A DNA stretch of 56,592 nt, taken from UBA73 sp964364885 (lineage in GTDB: Archaea; Nanobdellota; Nanobdellia; Pacearchaeales; GW2011-AR1). Position numbers and translations under genes: made by a program. The notes beneath the pieces are model-generated. The model was not told the DNA's origin and did no database searches. It worked only from the letters and a program-made list of their open reading frames with translations. Positions 16,297-24,529 of this stretch are shown here, piece by piece; positions within the stretch are counted from its first letter, which is position 1, and each line of letters begins with the position of its first letter. The stretch covers positions 1 through 56,592 of the forward strand of contig CAYIOA010000001.1 in NCBI GenBank assembly GCA_964364885.1. The letters are read 5' to 3'.

Positions 16297-17403
16297 TTAT
16301 TCTATCGGAAACCTCAAAATAGCTCCGACGCCCTTTGTTAAATTTAAAAATTGCTCTCCATGCTGATTATCCAACGAGATTATAACTGTCTCAGCACCTG
16401 TATTCAAAGCAGCCTCCTCAAATTCCTTGACTAAATTCTTCTCAAACGTTCTAGAAATCAAGAGAACATTTACCGCTCCCCTGTTTAATGCAAGCCTTAC
16501 TTTCTCTGGCCCGTAGGCAGCAAGACTCTTATTTTTTCCAAGAGTCTCAAAGAATCTAGTAAGGATTTTTTTCTCCTTAATTAACTCTTGCTGGGATATA
16601 TCCTCCTGAGAAACTTCAACCAGCAATTCCAAGCCATGCTCATCAACATATCCTATATCCTTCACCGCAATGATTTTCTCTTTTAACTTAGTTACTAGCT
16701 CCCCCTCGTCAAGAAAATCCTCCTTCGTCGGTATAGGCCCTCCAACCAAAATTCCCTTTAGTCTAGGCATCTCAAAAAAGATTTTTTTCATTTCATCAGC
16801 AACTCTTCTAAAAAATTCTTTTGCCAAACCCTCTGTAACCCTATGAAAACGCTGAGAAGATTGCCCTCCAGCCCTCACCTTCCCGGGAACACCGGAAGTA
16901 AGTTTCTGCAGAACATTAATGCGCTTCCCCTCCAATAATCCTATAGTTGCCTGCTGCCTGTCAATAACTAAAAGGCCGTAAACTTCCTTCACACCAATAA
17001 TTTCTTTTAATGGCTCAACAACAAATTCCTGATCGCAATGATATAATTTAACATTCATAGGCTGAGGCGGCTCGTAAATCCACAGCTTAATATCTTGCTG
17101 TCCCTCTTTTTCAGACACATTTCCGCAGAAAATAGCCAGCCCGTTGGGAGGAGTCATTTTATAATTTTTTAGTTCTCGGATAATCATTTCCAAGGCAGTT
17201 GTCACAGCATTCCTGGTTTGTTTTGATTTTATATTAGAAGCCATTGATTTTTCATATTCAAGCTGTCTTGAAATTGAATTAAGATTATGCCCTGCCGGAA
17301 CATAAACAGTCACCAGCTCTGTATGCCTCCCCTTTATACTTCCAACTAGCTCAATAAGTTCTTCAATTTCTCGTTTTTTCTTCTCATCTACATCCATAAA
17401 CAA
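16297..17403 (-). CDS. prf1: Peptide chain release factor aRF1
   Basis: aRF1 recognises all three stop codons and triggers peptide release. Domain 1 has NIKS (57-60) and domain 2 has GGQ (180-182). The 368-residue length is below the usual 410 or more. The C-terminal domain runs straight from VNVLLISRTFEKN to AETVIISLD without the zinc-ribbon minidomain found in many archaeal and eukaryotic homologues. ATG at codon 3 is an alternative start. The unusual shortening should affect partner binding but not catalysis. Confidence 0.94.
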   Translation of the reverse strand: MFMDVDEKKKREIEELIELVGSIKGRHTELVTVYVPAGHNLNSISRQLEYEKSMASNIKSKQTRNAVTTALEMIIRELKNYKMTPPNGLAIFCGNVSEKEGQQDIKLWIYEPPQPMNVKLYHCDQEFVVEPLKEIIGVKEVYGLLVIDRQQATIGLLEGKRINVLQKLTSGVPGKVRAGGQSSQRFHRVTEGLAKEFFRRVADEMKKIFFEMPRLKGILVGGPIPTKEDFLDEGELVTKLKEKIIAVKDIGYVDEHGLELLVEVSQEDISQQELIKEKKILTRFFETLGKNKSLAAYGPEKVRLALNRGAVNVLLISRTFEKNLVKEFEEAALNTGAETVIISLDNQHGEQFLNLTKGVGAILRFPIE

Positions 17404-17442
17404 AATAAAAAGCAGAAGTTAATAAAACTTAGCATTCAAATT

Positions 17443-17778
17443 TCACTTCTCAAACCTAAAAGCTCTTTGTCCAAAAGCATTTAGGGGCGCGCCGTGTTTC
17501 AGTCTATACAAATCATCAAGATGCATCTCGAGCGCTTCTGCGTCACTACCTGCTCCGTAGTATCTCTTGTGAAAATTCTCCTTGTCTACACGAAGTATTC
17601 TCCCCGCATAATCAACCACAATCAAATACTCTATTGGATGTTTTCTCCTGTCAAAAAATAAATCCATTTTTAAATTTACAATCTCTTTCCCCAAATAAGA
17701 ATCACCCCTCTCACCCCCAAAAATCTTAAGCCCCATTTTTTCATTTAAAGCAATGCCGTATTTAAAACTGATTGTCAA
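17443..17778 (-). CDS. Hypothetical protein with uncertain start
   Basis: The 111-residue protein is not recognised. It is alpha/beta in appearance, with FDRRKHPIEYLIVVDYAGRILRVDKENFHKRYYG in the middle. The first codon of the longest frame is TTG (17776-17778); the first in-frame ATG is codon 15 (17736). A perfect inverted repeat TGTCAAA-CTGC-TTTGACA (17773-17790) overlaps the TTG start. It lies between the TrmB-like gene and aRF1, on the same strand. Confidence 0.5.
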   Translation of the reverse strand: MTISFKYGIALNEKMGLKIFGGERGDSYLGKEIVNLKMDLFFDRRKHPIEYLIVVDYAGRILRVDKENFHKRYYGAGSDAEALEMHLDDLYRLKHGAPLNAFGQRAFRFEK

Positions 17779-17811
17779 ACTGCTTTGACATTAACGGTTG
17801 GTAAAACCAAC
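17773..17811. promoter_or_regulatory. Two hairpins in the gap downstream of the TrmB-like gene
   Basis: TGTCAAA-CTGC-TTTGACA (17773-17790) and GTTGGT-AAA-ACCAAC (17797-17811) lie side by side. The first covers the possible TTG start of the next gene and could be an operator or translation-control hairpin. The second sits just after the TrmB-like stop and may help termination. Confidence 0.4.
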
Positions 17812-17827
17812 AAAAAATAATGGCTTT

Positions 17828-18565
17828 CTATTTTTTGGCCATTTTCCATAGAAACAGAAAATATTGTTTAAAACTCTCAGAGATTCTTTTATTTTTAATC
17901 ATAAAAACAAATGGGTTTTCTTCCCAAAGGAAAATATAAACATAATCTTCAAAAATATCAATGGCTGCAGGACTGATATAACATTTAGGCATATATTTTA
18001 CTTCTGTATATTTCTCTTTTTCCCTATCTTTCCCTAAAGTTTCTCTCGCAGAACTATCCATTAAAATCTTTAATTTTTGTTTTTTCTGGGCACTTTTAAC
18101 ATTCATATTGCTAATAAATACTCTTAAGGATTCTGTAGCAAATGGCTGTTCAGAAAATCCAAGAATGTGAATAGTTTCTTCTTTAGGACAGTCATCTATT
18201 ATTTTCTTAAATGCTGTCTTGAAACCTTCAAAACCTTCGTAAATAGCAACATTAGTTTCTTTCTCTTCTCTCGTTTGTATTGATTTTAATGATGGGATTA
18301 AAGATTCTATTTTCTTCAATTTCTCCTTTTCATTCTCTAAGAATTTGGAAGGATCTGCAGCTTGGAAATATTTTCCTCTTTTCTGTATTCTATAAGTTAC
18401 AAGGCCCTTTTCTATCAGTGTATTAAGAGATTCATATACTCTTGAATTTGCTATTCCTGTCTCCTTGATAATTGGGCCTGTTGTTTTCCCTCCGTGCCTA
18501 AGTAAGAATAAATAAATTTTTGATTCATTACCTGATAGACCTAGATTTTCTAATTCTCTCTCCAT
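17828..18565 (-). CDS. TrmB-family transcriptional regulator
   Basis: The start is placed at the ATG at 18565 (MERELENLGLSGNESKIYLFLL), not at the upstream ATG of the longer frame. A CTTTATAAAG TATA box lies at 18587-18596, about 26 nt before it, giving 245 residues. The N-terminal winged helix (about 5-75) is a typical TrmB_N domain and is followed by a coiled linker. The C-terminal effector domain, which in the family binds sugars or other ligands, extends to the end. It is divergent from a small operon of unknown genes and probably controls it or itself. Confidence 0.82.
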   Translation of the reverse strand: MERELENLGLSGNESKIYLFLLRHGGKTTGPIIKETGIANSRVYESLNTLIEKGLVTYRIQKRGKYFQAADPSKFLENEKEKLKKIESLIPSLKSIQTREEKETNVAIYEGFEGFKTAFKKIIDDCPKEETIHILGFSEQPFATESLRVFISNMNVKSAQKKQKLKILMDSSARETLGKDREKEKYTEVKYMPKCYISPAAIDIFEDYVYIFLWEENPFVFMIKNKRISESFKQYFLFLWKMAKK

Positions 18566-18586
18566 ACCTAAAAATGAACCTTTATA

Positions 18587-18647
18587 CTTTATAAAGATTT
18601 CTCCTTTACGGGAGAAATAACAATTAAATATAGTAATATTGTTACTA
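18587..18647. promoter_or_regulatory. Divergent promoter with two candidate operators
   Basis: The TrmB-gene TATA box is CTTTATAAAG (18587-18596). Directly upstream of it is a perfect inverted repeat ATTTCTCC-TTTACG-GGAGAAAT (18597-18618). Further on, TAGTAA-TATTG-TTACTA (18631-18647) overlaps the AT-rich promoter of the opposite operon. Both palindromes are well placed for regulator binding. Confidence 0.55.
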
Positions 18648-18677
18648 CAATAAAGTAAATAATTACTTAACAAGAAA

Positions 18678-18770
18678 ATGGAAAACAGAAAAATGAAATG
18701 TAATAGAGAAGAATCTCATGACGAGATACTTAGAAGGAAAGAACTAAAAGGAGGTTTAATAAGAAAATGA
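18678..18770 (+). CDS. Small ORF (30 residues) translationally coupled to the next gene
   Basis: The frame encodes a very charged peptide beginning MENRKMKCNREESHDEILRR. Its stop overlaps the next ATG as ATGA, and the AGGAGG of the next gene lies inside it. The coupling and promoter position suggest a real gene or leader peptide, but the peptide is not recognised. Confidence 0.4.
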   Translation: MENRKMKCNREESHDEILRRKELKGGLIRK

Positions 18771-19240
18771 CAATCAAAAGAACTTTGGGCCAAATAGTTA
18801 GTGCTCTAGACAATATGATTACTATTGCTCCAAGAGTTTGCAATGTTTCATATGGGGTAAGAGAAAATGAAGAAAGTGGCGAGAAAGAAGTTTACCCCCT
18901 TATGGGTTATAGATTATCAGAAGGAACACACGGCAACAAATGGGAAGTAGCAAGAGCACTTGCTAAGGCATTTAAGCTAAGAAGAACAGTGGATATTGGA
19001 GAAACTTTTGTAATACAGGAGGCATATCTGCTTGGCTCGGGTTTTGGCGGAAGAATCCCTGTAGATTACGAAATCAAAAGAGTAAGCAAAAATGCAGTAG
19101 AAGTTGTTGGTAAGGCTATCGGCTCTTACACAGGTTGCAATCATTCTACTGATCACTTTCTAGTTTCAGTCTCGAGTGATGAGTTAATGAAATTGAATAA
19201 CGGCGGTCGTCACGTTGTCTATAAGAATGTAATCTTTTAA
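18767..19240 (+). CDS. Hypothetical protein, probable target of the TrmB-like regulator
   Basis: The 157-residue protein is not recognised. It appears soluble, with glycine-rich alpha/beta content (LGSGFGGRIPVDYEI, 83-97) and no membrane segment. A strong AGGAGG ribosome-binding site lies 11 nt before the ATG. It shares a promoter region with the divergent TrmB-like regulator, the usual arrangement for a controlled gene, but there is nothing to show its reaction. Confidence 0.65.
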   Translation: MTIKRTLGQIVSALDNMITIAPRVCNVSYGVRENEESGEKEVYPLMGYRLSEGTHGNKWEVARALAKAFKLRRTVDIGETFVIQEAYLLGSGFGGRIPVDYEIKRVSKNAVEVVGKAIGSYTGCNHSTDHFLVSVSSDELMKLNNGGRHVVYKNVIF

Positions 19241-19287
19241 TTTTCTTTATTTTTTACTTAACTTAATAAAACTGCTTATATCAACCT

Positions 19288-19307
19288 TTTAAATCTTTAG
19301 ATTTAAA
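19288..19307 (-). terminator. Hairpin at the valS 3' end
   Basis: TTTAAATC-TTTA-GATTTAAA is a perfect 8-bp stem with a 4-nt loop ending at the last base before the valS stop codon. On the minus strand its loop is TAAA, the same geometry as the hairpins of the dispersed element family. It may terminate one or both convergent transcripts. Confidence 0.45.
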
Positions 19308-21641
19308 TCAAACAATCTCAACCCTGAACTTCCCTTCATTAATCTCGCGCGCATTGCAAACACTCTTTAAGTCATCCAGAACTTCATGTAAAATTTTCAT
19401 ATCCTCTTTAGGCAAAGTTAAAGCTATCTCTGCCTTCATAGACTTCTTTCCCTCGGACTTCGCCTGCCGAACTTTTGTTATAATCTCAGTCATCTTCTCC
19501 CATGTTTTCTTATCGTGCCTCAACTCTCTAACGCCAATTCTCTTAGGCCAGTCTTCCAGATGAACAGATTTCCCATTTTCATACTTTCTAAAGTGATTCT
19601 GATAAATCTCCTCGCAAATAAAAGGAGTGAATGGCGCCATCATTTTAACAATAGCTAAGAAAGAATGATATAACGTAAAGAAAGCAGAATCTTTCTCTTC
19701 TTTCGTGCCATTATAAACTCTGTTCTTTACAATCTCCAGATAATTATCCGCAAATATTCTCCAAAAGAAACCATCCACATCACTCTTAACCTTAGAATAA
19801 TTATATTTATCAAACGCCTTAGTAGAGTCTTCAATTAATTTATTCAATTCAGATAAAAACAATCTATCTGTCTCAACAAGTTTAGGGCTCCTCTCCTGAT
19901 GCTCAAGATTCATAAAAACAAAATTTGCAGCGTTCCATATCTTAGTAATAAACTTCTTCCCAGTCAAAACATCTTTCTCCAGATATTCCATGTCGTCCCC
20001 TAATTTAGAAGTTGCAGCCCAATAGCGAAGAGCATCACCGCCATATTCCTTCATGACTTCCTGCGGTCTAACAACATTCCCTTTAGACTTAGACATTTTC
20101 TCGCCGCCGAGGGTAACAAACCCAGATATAGCAATATCTTCCCATGGAGCTTTGTCCTCGTGCAAAAGCGCCTTGACAATCGTATAAAATGCCCACGTCC
20201 GTATTATATCATGCGCCTGCGGTCTCAATGAATAAGGAATCTTGACTCTCTTATCAACAAGCAGTGATGTTATCTTAGGAGTCAGCGAAGAAGTTGCCCA
20301 GGTATCCAAAACTTTTCTCTCAGGCTCAGCTTCTTTCTTGCACTTCTTGCATTCCTTCTTAACCTGAATAGGATCAACAGGCAGCTCATCAAGTCCAGCT
20401 AAAATTATTTCATCACACTCAGTACATTTCCAAACAGGTATCGGAATTCCAAAATGCCTGTCGCGGGAAATAGACCAGTCCCATTGCAATCCTTTAATCC
20501 AGTTCTCATATCTTTTATGCATGTATTCAGGATGCCAATTTATTTCCTTTCCTACTTTAATCAACTCTTTCTTTTTATCAAGTATTTTAATAAACCACTG
20601 CTCAACAGGCAAAAACTCAATTTCTGTTCCGCATTTGTCATGCACATTGACATTATGAGTAATTTCTTTTTGCTCAATAATCAAACCACGATTCTTCAAG
20701 TCCTTCAATATCTCTTTTCTTGCTTCCTTAACTCTCAGGCCTTTATACTTTCCAATATTCAACCTGCCGTCTGTGCCAAACACAATTTTCGGCTCTAACT
20801 TATATCTCTGAATTGCATCAACATCATACTTGTCTCCGTAAGAGCAAACCATCAAAATACCAGTTCCTTTATCTAAATCAGCGCTTTCATCCGCAATAAT
20901 CGGAACTTCAAAATCAAACAACGGAACTCTTGCCTTTTTCCCAATCAGCTCTTTATATCTCCTGTCTTTAGGATTCACAAAAACACAAACACATGCCCCT
21001 AATAATTCTGGTCTTGTCGTAGCTATCAACAGCTCTTTCCTTCCAGAACTAAATTTCAATGTAGAAAATTGCGACTCCAGAACCTTGTCCTCAAGTTCTG
21101 CCTGCGCAATCGGCGTCTGGCATTCAGGACAGAAAATAGTGGGAAAATTCTCCTTGTAAATCAAGCCTTTCTTGTATAGCTCTATAAAAGACTCCTGAGA
21201 AATCCTTTGAGAATGTTCGTCAATAGTCGAGTAAAACAAATCATAATCACAGCTAACTCCTAAATCTTTCCAATCCTGCACAAACCTCGGCGTTATCTCC
21301 TTTAAAGTCTTCAGGCACAATTTAATAAACTCAGCCCGTGACATTTCCTTGCTCTTAACATTTTTCAGTCTTTCAATCAATCTCTCAGTTGGAAGTCCGT
21401 TATCGTCTGTCCCAAAAGGATAGAATACATTATATCCCTGCATTCTCTTATATCTTGCAATAAAGTCCTCCTGCGAATATGAAAAGGCATGTCCCATATG
21501 CATATCTCCCGACACAGTCGGCGGCGGAGTGTCTATAGAATAAATTTTCTTCTTGCTCTTTATGTCAAATCTATAAATTCCCTCTTTCTCCCAATGCTCT
21601 CTCCATCTTTTTTCCATTTCCAGGATGTTAAATTCAGGCAT
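19308..21641 (-). CDS. valS: Valyl-tRNA synthetase
   Basis: ValRS is a class Ia synthetase with editing of Thr-tRNA(Val). The HIGH motif is HMGH (48-51) and KMSKS is intact near residue 515 (GGEKMSKSKGNVV). The CP1 editing domain lies between them and contains CPEC- and CTEC/CKKC-type zinc clusters. At 777 residues it is shorter than bacterial ValRS (about 900) and lacks a long C-terminal coiled coil, like other compact archaeal forms. A TATA-like CTTTATTAG lies about 20 nt upstream. Confidence 0.96.
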   Translation of the reverse strand: MPEFNILEMEKRWREHWEKEGIYRFDIKSKKKIYSIDTPPPTVSGDMHMGHAFSYSQEDFIARYKRMQGYNVFYPFGTDDNGLPTERLIERLKNVKSKEMSRAEFIKLCLKTLKEITPRFVQDWKDLGVSCDYDLFYSTIDEHSQRISQESFIELYKKGLIYKENFPTIFCPECQTPIAQAELEDKVLESQFSTLKFSSGRKELLIATTRPELLGACVCVFVNPKDRRYKELIGKKARVPLFDFEVPIIADESADLDKGTGILMVCSYGDKYDVDAIQRYKLEPKIVFGTDGRLNIGKYKGLRVKEARKEILKDLKNRGLIIEQKEITHNVNVHDKCGTEIEFLPVEQWFIKILDKKKELIKVGKEINWHPEYMHKRYENWIKGLQWDWSISRDRHFGIPIPVWKCTECDEIILAGLDELPVDPIQVKKECKKCKKEAEPERKVLDTWATSSLTPKITSLLVDKRVKIPYSLRPQAHDIIRTWAFYTIVKALLHEDKAPWEDIAISGFVTLGGEKMSKSKGNVVRPQEVMKEYGGDALRYWAATSKLGDDMEYLEKDVLTGKKFITKIWNAANFVFMNLEHQERSPKLVETDRLFLSELNKLIEDSTKAFDKYNYSKVKSDVDGFFWRIFADNYLEIVKNRVYNGTKEEKDSAFFTLYHSFLAIVKMMAPFTPFICEEIYQNHFRKYENGKSVHLEDWPKRIGVRELRHDKKTWEKMTEIITKVRQAKSEGKKSMKAEIALTLPKEDMKILHEVLDDLKSVCNAREINEGKFRVEIV

Positions 21642-21696
21642 TTCTAATTCAAACTAATAAAGTTTAAAAAGATACCCAATTTGTGATGATTTACTA

Positions 21697-22317
21697 ATGG
21701 GTTCCAAACAAAAGAGGGATCTCTTCATAGCCATATTCAAAAAAGCAGAAAAAAAATACGCTAAGAACAAAAAACGTCTCGCAGGAGATAACTGGAGATA
21801 TGGCTGGCAGACATTAATCGCCACAATTATGAGCGCACAGTCAAGAGATGAAACAACAATCCCTGTAGCAGAAAGCCTTTTCAAAAAATATCCTTCTCTG
21901 AAATCCCTCGCAGAAGCAGACTATAACAATGTACTAAAAATATTCAGAAGTCTGAACTACAATAAAACAAAAGCAAAGCACGTTATAGGCGCGTCTAAAT
22001 CTGTAATAAAAGAATTCGGGGGGAAAATCTCGAATAAAATAGAAGAGTTAATAAAAATCCCTGGCGTAGGAAGAAAAACAGCAAACCTCGTCCTGGCAGA
22101 AGTTCATAAAAAGAATAGTATAACAGTTGACACTCACGTCCATAGGCTCGCGAATGTTCTCGGATTAGTAAAAACAAAAAATCCTCATGAAACAGAGCTC
22201 GCGTTGCAGAAAATAGCTCCAAAAAAATACTGGAGCAAAATCAATCGCATATTTGTTCTCTGGGGAAAAGAAATCCCTGGAAAAAACAAAGAAAAGCTTC
22301 TTGCACATATAGAATAA
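21697..22317 (+). CDS. nth: Endonuclease III-like DNA glycosylase without Fe-S cluster
   Basis: Nth removes oxidised pyrimidines and nicks the resulting abasic site. The helix-hairpin-helix IPGVGRKTAN with catalytic Lys127 and the catalytic Asp145 (VDTHVHRL) are present. The C-terminal four-Cys loop that holds the [4Fe-4S] cluster is missing: the chain ends LWGKEIPGKNKEKLLAHIE with no cysteine. The 206-residue size is otherwise normal. Family assignment is firm; loss of the cluster is seen directly. Confidence 0.9.
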   Translation: MGSKQKRDLFIAIFKKAEKKYAKNKKRLAGDNWRYGWQTLIATIMSAQSRDETTIPVAESLFKKYPSLKSLAEADYNNVLKIFRSLNYNKTKAKHVIGASKSVIKEFGGKISNKIEELIKIPGVGRKTANLVLAEVHKKNSITVDTHVHRLANVLGLVKTKNPHETELALQKIAPKKYWSKINRIFVLWGKEIPGKNKEKLLAHIE

Positions 22318-22346
22318 TTTATATATCTTAAAAACACTGAAATAAT

Positions 22347-22517
22347 ATGGCTCAGCAGCAAAATCAAATTAATATGCCGGGTGTTTTCGGCGGCTTAGTT
22401 AGATACAACGAAGAATATGAAAGTAAATTCAAGATATCTCCAGTGCAGGTAATTATCTTTATAATATCAATTATTGCATTCATTTTTATACTAAAAACCT
22501 TCTGGCCGGTCGTATAA
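22347..22517 (+). CDS. secG: Sec translocon subunit Sec61-beta (SecG), 56 residues
   Basis: This short gene translates as a 56-residue protein. A polar N-terminus leads to GVFGGLVRYNEEYESKFKIS, then a single membrane segment (about 33-50) and a short tail. The GL(V/M)RY...E...KISP layout just before one C-terminal membrane helix is diagnostic of archaeal Sec61-beta, a peripheral subunit of the SecYE channel. A TATA-like AATTTATATATC overlaps the nth stop about 25 nt before the ATG. NAC, another nascent-chain factor, follows. Confidence 0.85.
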   Translation: MAQQQNQINMPGVFGGLVRYNEEYESKFKISPVQVIIFIISIIAFIFILKTFWPVV

Positions 22518-22555
22518 ATAGAAATCTATAAATAAGCAGGCAATTCACTTTAACC

Positions 22556-22888
22556 ATGTTCCCAGGACTAGGAAATATAGACCCAAAAAAAATGCAGGCT
22601 ATGATGAAGCAGCTTGGCATAAAGCAGGAAGAAATAGACGCAAAAAAAGTGACAATCGAAAAGTCTGAAGGAAAAATAATTATAGAAAATCCTTCAGTCC
22701 AGAGAATAATCATGCACGGGCAGGAAAGCTTCCAGATTACAGGAGAGTCAAAAGAAGTCAGTGAAAATTTCACTGAAGAGGATATAAAGTTAGTAATGGA
22801 AAAAACAGGCAAAAATAAAAAAGAAGTCGAAAAAGTTCTGGCAGAAACAAAAGACATTGCAGAAGCAATACTAGCGCTAAGCGTTTAG
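22556..22888 (+). CDS. nac: Nascent polypeptide-associated complex protein NAC
   Basis: Archaeal NAC binds nascent chains at the ribosome exit. The 110-residue protein has a Met-rich helical start (PKKMQAMMKQLGI), the NAC beta-barrel (VTIEKSEGKIIIENPSVQRIIMHGQESFQITGE) and a C-terminal UBA domain (FTEEDIKLVMEKTGKNKKEVEKVL). Length and order are typical. A TATAAATAG element lies about 40 nt upstream. It follows sec61-beta. Confidence 0.93.
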   Translation: MFPGLGNIDPKKMQAMMKQLGIKQEEIDAKKVTIEKSEGKIIIENPSVQRIIMHGQESFQITGESKEVSENFTEEDIKLVMEKTGKNKKEVEKVLAETKDIAEAILALSV

Positions 22889-22900
22889 CTCGTCGAAAGG

Positions 22901-22910
22901 TATATAAAGG
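22901..22910 (+). promoter_or_regulatory. TATA box upstream of an unknown gene
   Basis: AGG followed by TATATAAAGG is a strong archaeal BRE/TATA arrangement about 45 nt before the ATG at 22951. It leaves a short leader of about 20 nt. Confidence 0.5.
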
Positions 22911-22950
22911 AAAACTACTTTTATATGACGCATTAAATTTAGTATTCTGT

Positions 22951-23376
22951 ATGGAAGAGATAATAAAAGAGAAGATAAGCGCTGATCATTTGCTTTACGT
23001 AAGCTTAAAATACACAAAAACCTGCGATGTAATAATTAATCTAATTTCTCGATGGAAGATAATGATTGAATTAGGGCTTGAAAGGTTGATAGAAAAAGCA
23101 AAGAAAGAAAGAAAATGGAAGCCTGTGCCAAATGCCCCAAGAGCAAAGGTTCTCCAGATAAAAAAGATTTATAAGAACAATGAAGTAATTGCAGAAACAA
23201 TAAAGCTGTATGAATTATTCAGGGACATAGACCGGCTTGAAAAAATAAGGGAAAACGAGTTCAGAAAAGGAGTTAATCTGAAATTAATTTACAAGGACGG
23301 AGTAATAAACATAAATCTTATCCAGCTGAAAGAATACGCTTCTCTTCTAGAAAGGTTTATAAGCTACATAAAATAA
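22951..23376 (+). CDS. Hypothetical helical protein
   Basis: The 141-residue protein is not recognised. It is mostly helical, with aromatic-rich first helices (HLLYVSLKYTKTCDVIINLISRWKIMIELGLERLIEKAKKERK). A short strand pair (VNLKLIYKDGVININLIQL) and a final helix follow. The four-helix pattern recalls HEPN-like folds, but no Rx4-6H motif is present. It lies between NAC and a MinD-like ATPase and has its own strong promoter. Confidence 0.65.
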   Translation: MEEIIKEKISADHLLYVSLKYTKTCDVIINLISRWKIMIELGLERLIEKAKKERKWKPVPNAPRAKVLQIKKIYKNNEVIAETIKLYELFRDIDRLEKIRENEFRKGVNLKLIYKDGVININLIQLKEYASLLERFISYIK

Positions 23377-23416
23377 TTTCTTTTGCATTGAAAATATAAT
23401 TTTAAAGTATTCTAAA

Positions 23417-24178
23417 ATGAGCAGAATAATAACTATAACTTCGGGAAAAGGGGGGGTAGGAAAGACTACAACAGCAATTAATCTTGCCACAGCACTAAAT
23501 TTTTTTGGCAAAGATGTTATAATAGTTGACGCAAATCTTACAACGCCGAATGTTGGATTGCATCTAGGAGCGCCAATTGTCCCAATAAGCCTAAATCATG
23601 TTCTGTCAGGAAAAGCAAAAATCTCAGACGCAATATACGAGCACGAATCAGGAACAAAAATAATTCCAAGCTCTCTTTCAATTAACGAGCTAAGAAAAAT
23701 AAATCACAGTAAGCTGAAGGAATTAAGCAAAAAGCTGAAAAAAATGGCAGATATAATAATATTCGATTCTGCAGCAGGTCTGGGTGATGAGGCAATTGCA
23801 GCAATTGAATCAGGAGACGAATTAATTATAGTAACAAACCCTGAAATACCAGCAGTAACAGACGCTCTGAAAACCTCAAAGCTTATCGAGCAATTGGGAA
23901 AAAGCGTAAAAGGAGTTATTGTAACCAAAGTAAACGGCTCAAAGTCAGAAATGCCGGTGTCAAATATAAGAGACATGCTGGAACTTCCCATTTTAGGAGT
24001 AATCCCTGAAGATAAAAGAGTCCAGTCAGCTTTGGCAATGAAAGACGCGCTAATCCATGTTTATCCAAAATGCAAAGCATCCTTGGAATATAAAAGAATC
24101 GCAGCAAGACTAATAGGAAATAACAATTATAAAGAAAGAACAAATGGTATATTCGAAATGCTTTTAGGAAGATATTAG
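23417..24178 (+). CDS. minD: MinD/ParA-family ATPase
   Basis: The 253-residue protein opens with the deviant Walker A KGGVGKTT (11-18, signature Lys11). It has DAN at the switch I position, IIIFDSAAG as Walker B/switch II, and the usual NPEIPAVTDA and VVTKV blocks. There is no clear C-terminal amphipathic membrane-targeting helix, though the last residues GIFEMLLGRY could serve. Possible roles are positioning of pili or division, or chromosome partition; no ParB-like partner is nearby. Its stop abuts the stop of the convergent gene with no spacer. Confidence 0.88.
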   Translation: MSRIITITSGKGGVGKTTTAINLATALNFFGKDVIIVDANLTTPNVGLHLGAPIVPISLNHVLSGKAKISDAIYEHESGTKIIPSSLSINELRKINHSKLKELSKKLKKMADIIIFDSAAGLGDEAIAAIESGDELIIVTNPEIPAVTDALKTSKLIEQLGKSVKGVIVTKVNGSKSEMPVSNIRDMLELPILGVIPEDKRVQSALAMKDALIHVYPKCKASLEYKRIAARLIGNNNYKERTNGIFEMLLGRY

Positions 24179-24511
24179 CTAAGATATCTTAGTTCCTTCT
24201 GCAATATCCCTCTCAGGCTCTATAATAACAACTTTGCTTTTGTCGTCAGAAACAGCTGCAAGAATCATCCCCTCGCTTTTAACACCTCTTAGAATAACAT
24301 GCTCTAAATTAAAGACAAAAATCGCTTTCCTGCCCTCAAGTTCCTCGCGCTCATAATGCTCTCTCAAACCAGCAACAATTGTCTTATTCTCGCCCTCTCC
24401 AAAACCAACCTTCAGCACATACAATTTACTCGCATTGGGGTGCTCCTCAACTCTCAAAATCCTGCCAACTCTCAAGTCAACTCCCTGAAAATCTTTTAAT
24501 GAAATTGCCAT
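24179..24511 (-). CDS. tRNA-binding OB-fold protein (CsaA / MetRS C-terminal type)
   Basis: The 110 residues form one EMAP-type OB fold: FQGVDLRVGRILRVEEHPNASKLYVLKVGFG, then TIVAGLREHY and the closing VKSEGMILAA. The fold binds the outer corner of tRNA and occurs as the MetRS C-terminal domain or free as CsaA. As a free protein it could act in trans with MetRS. Two direct copies of ATGCAGAAAAG precede its TATA box. Confidence 0.88.
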   Translation of the reverse strand: MAISLKDFQGVDLRVGRILRVEEHPNASKLYVLKVGFGEGENKTIVAGLREHYEREELEGRKAIFVFNLEHVILRGVKSEGMILAAVSDDKSKVVIIEPERDIAEGTKIS

Positions 24512-24529
24512 CTAAAATAAAACAGAATT

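Noticed and set aside
24176..24191. Palindrome TAAGATATCTTA at the minD end as a regulator site
   Set aside because: It overlaps two abutting stop codons of convergent genes, where short AT palindromes are likely by chance; no promoter is near.
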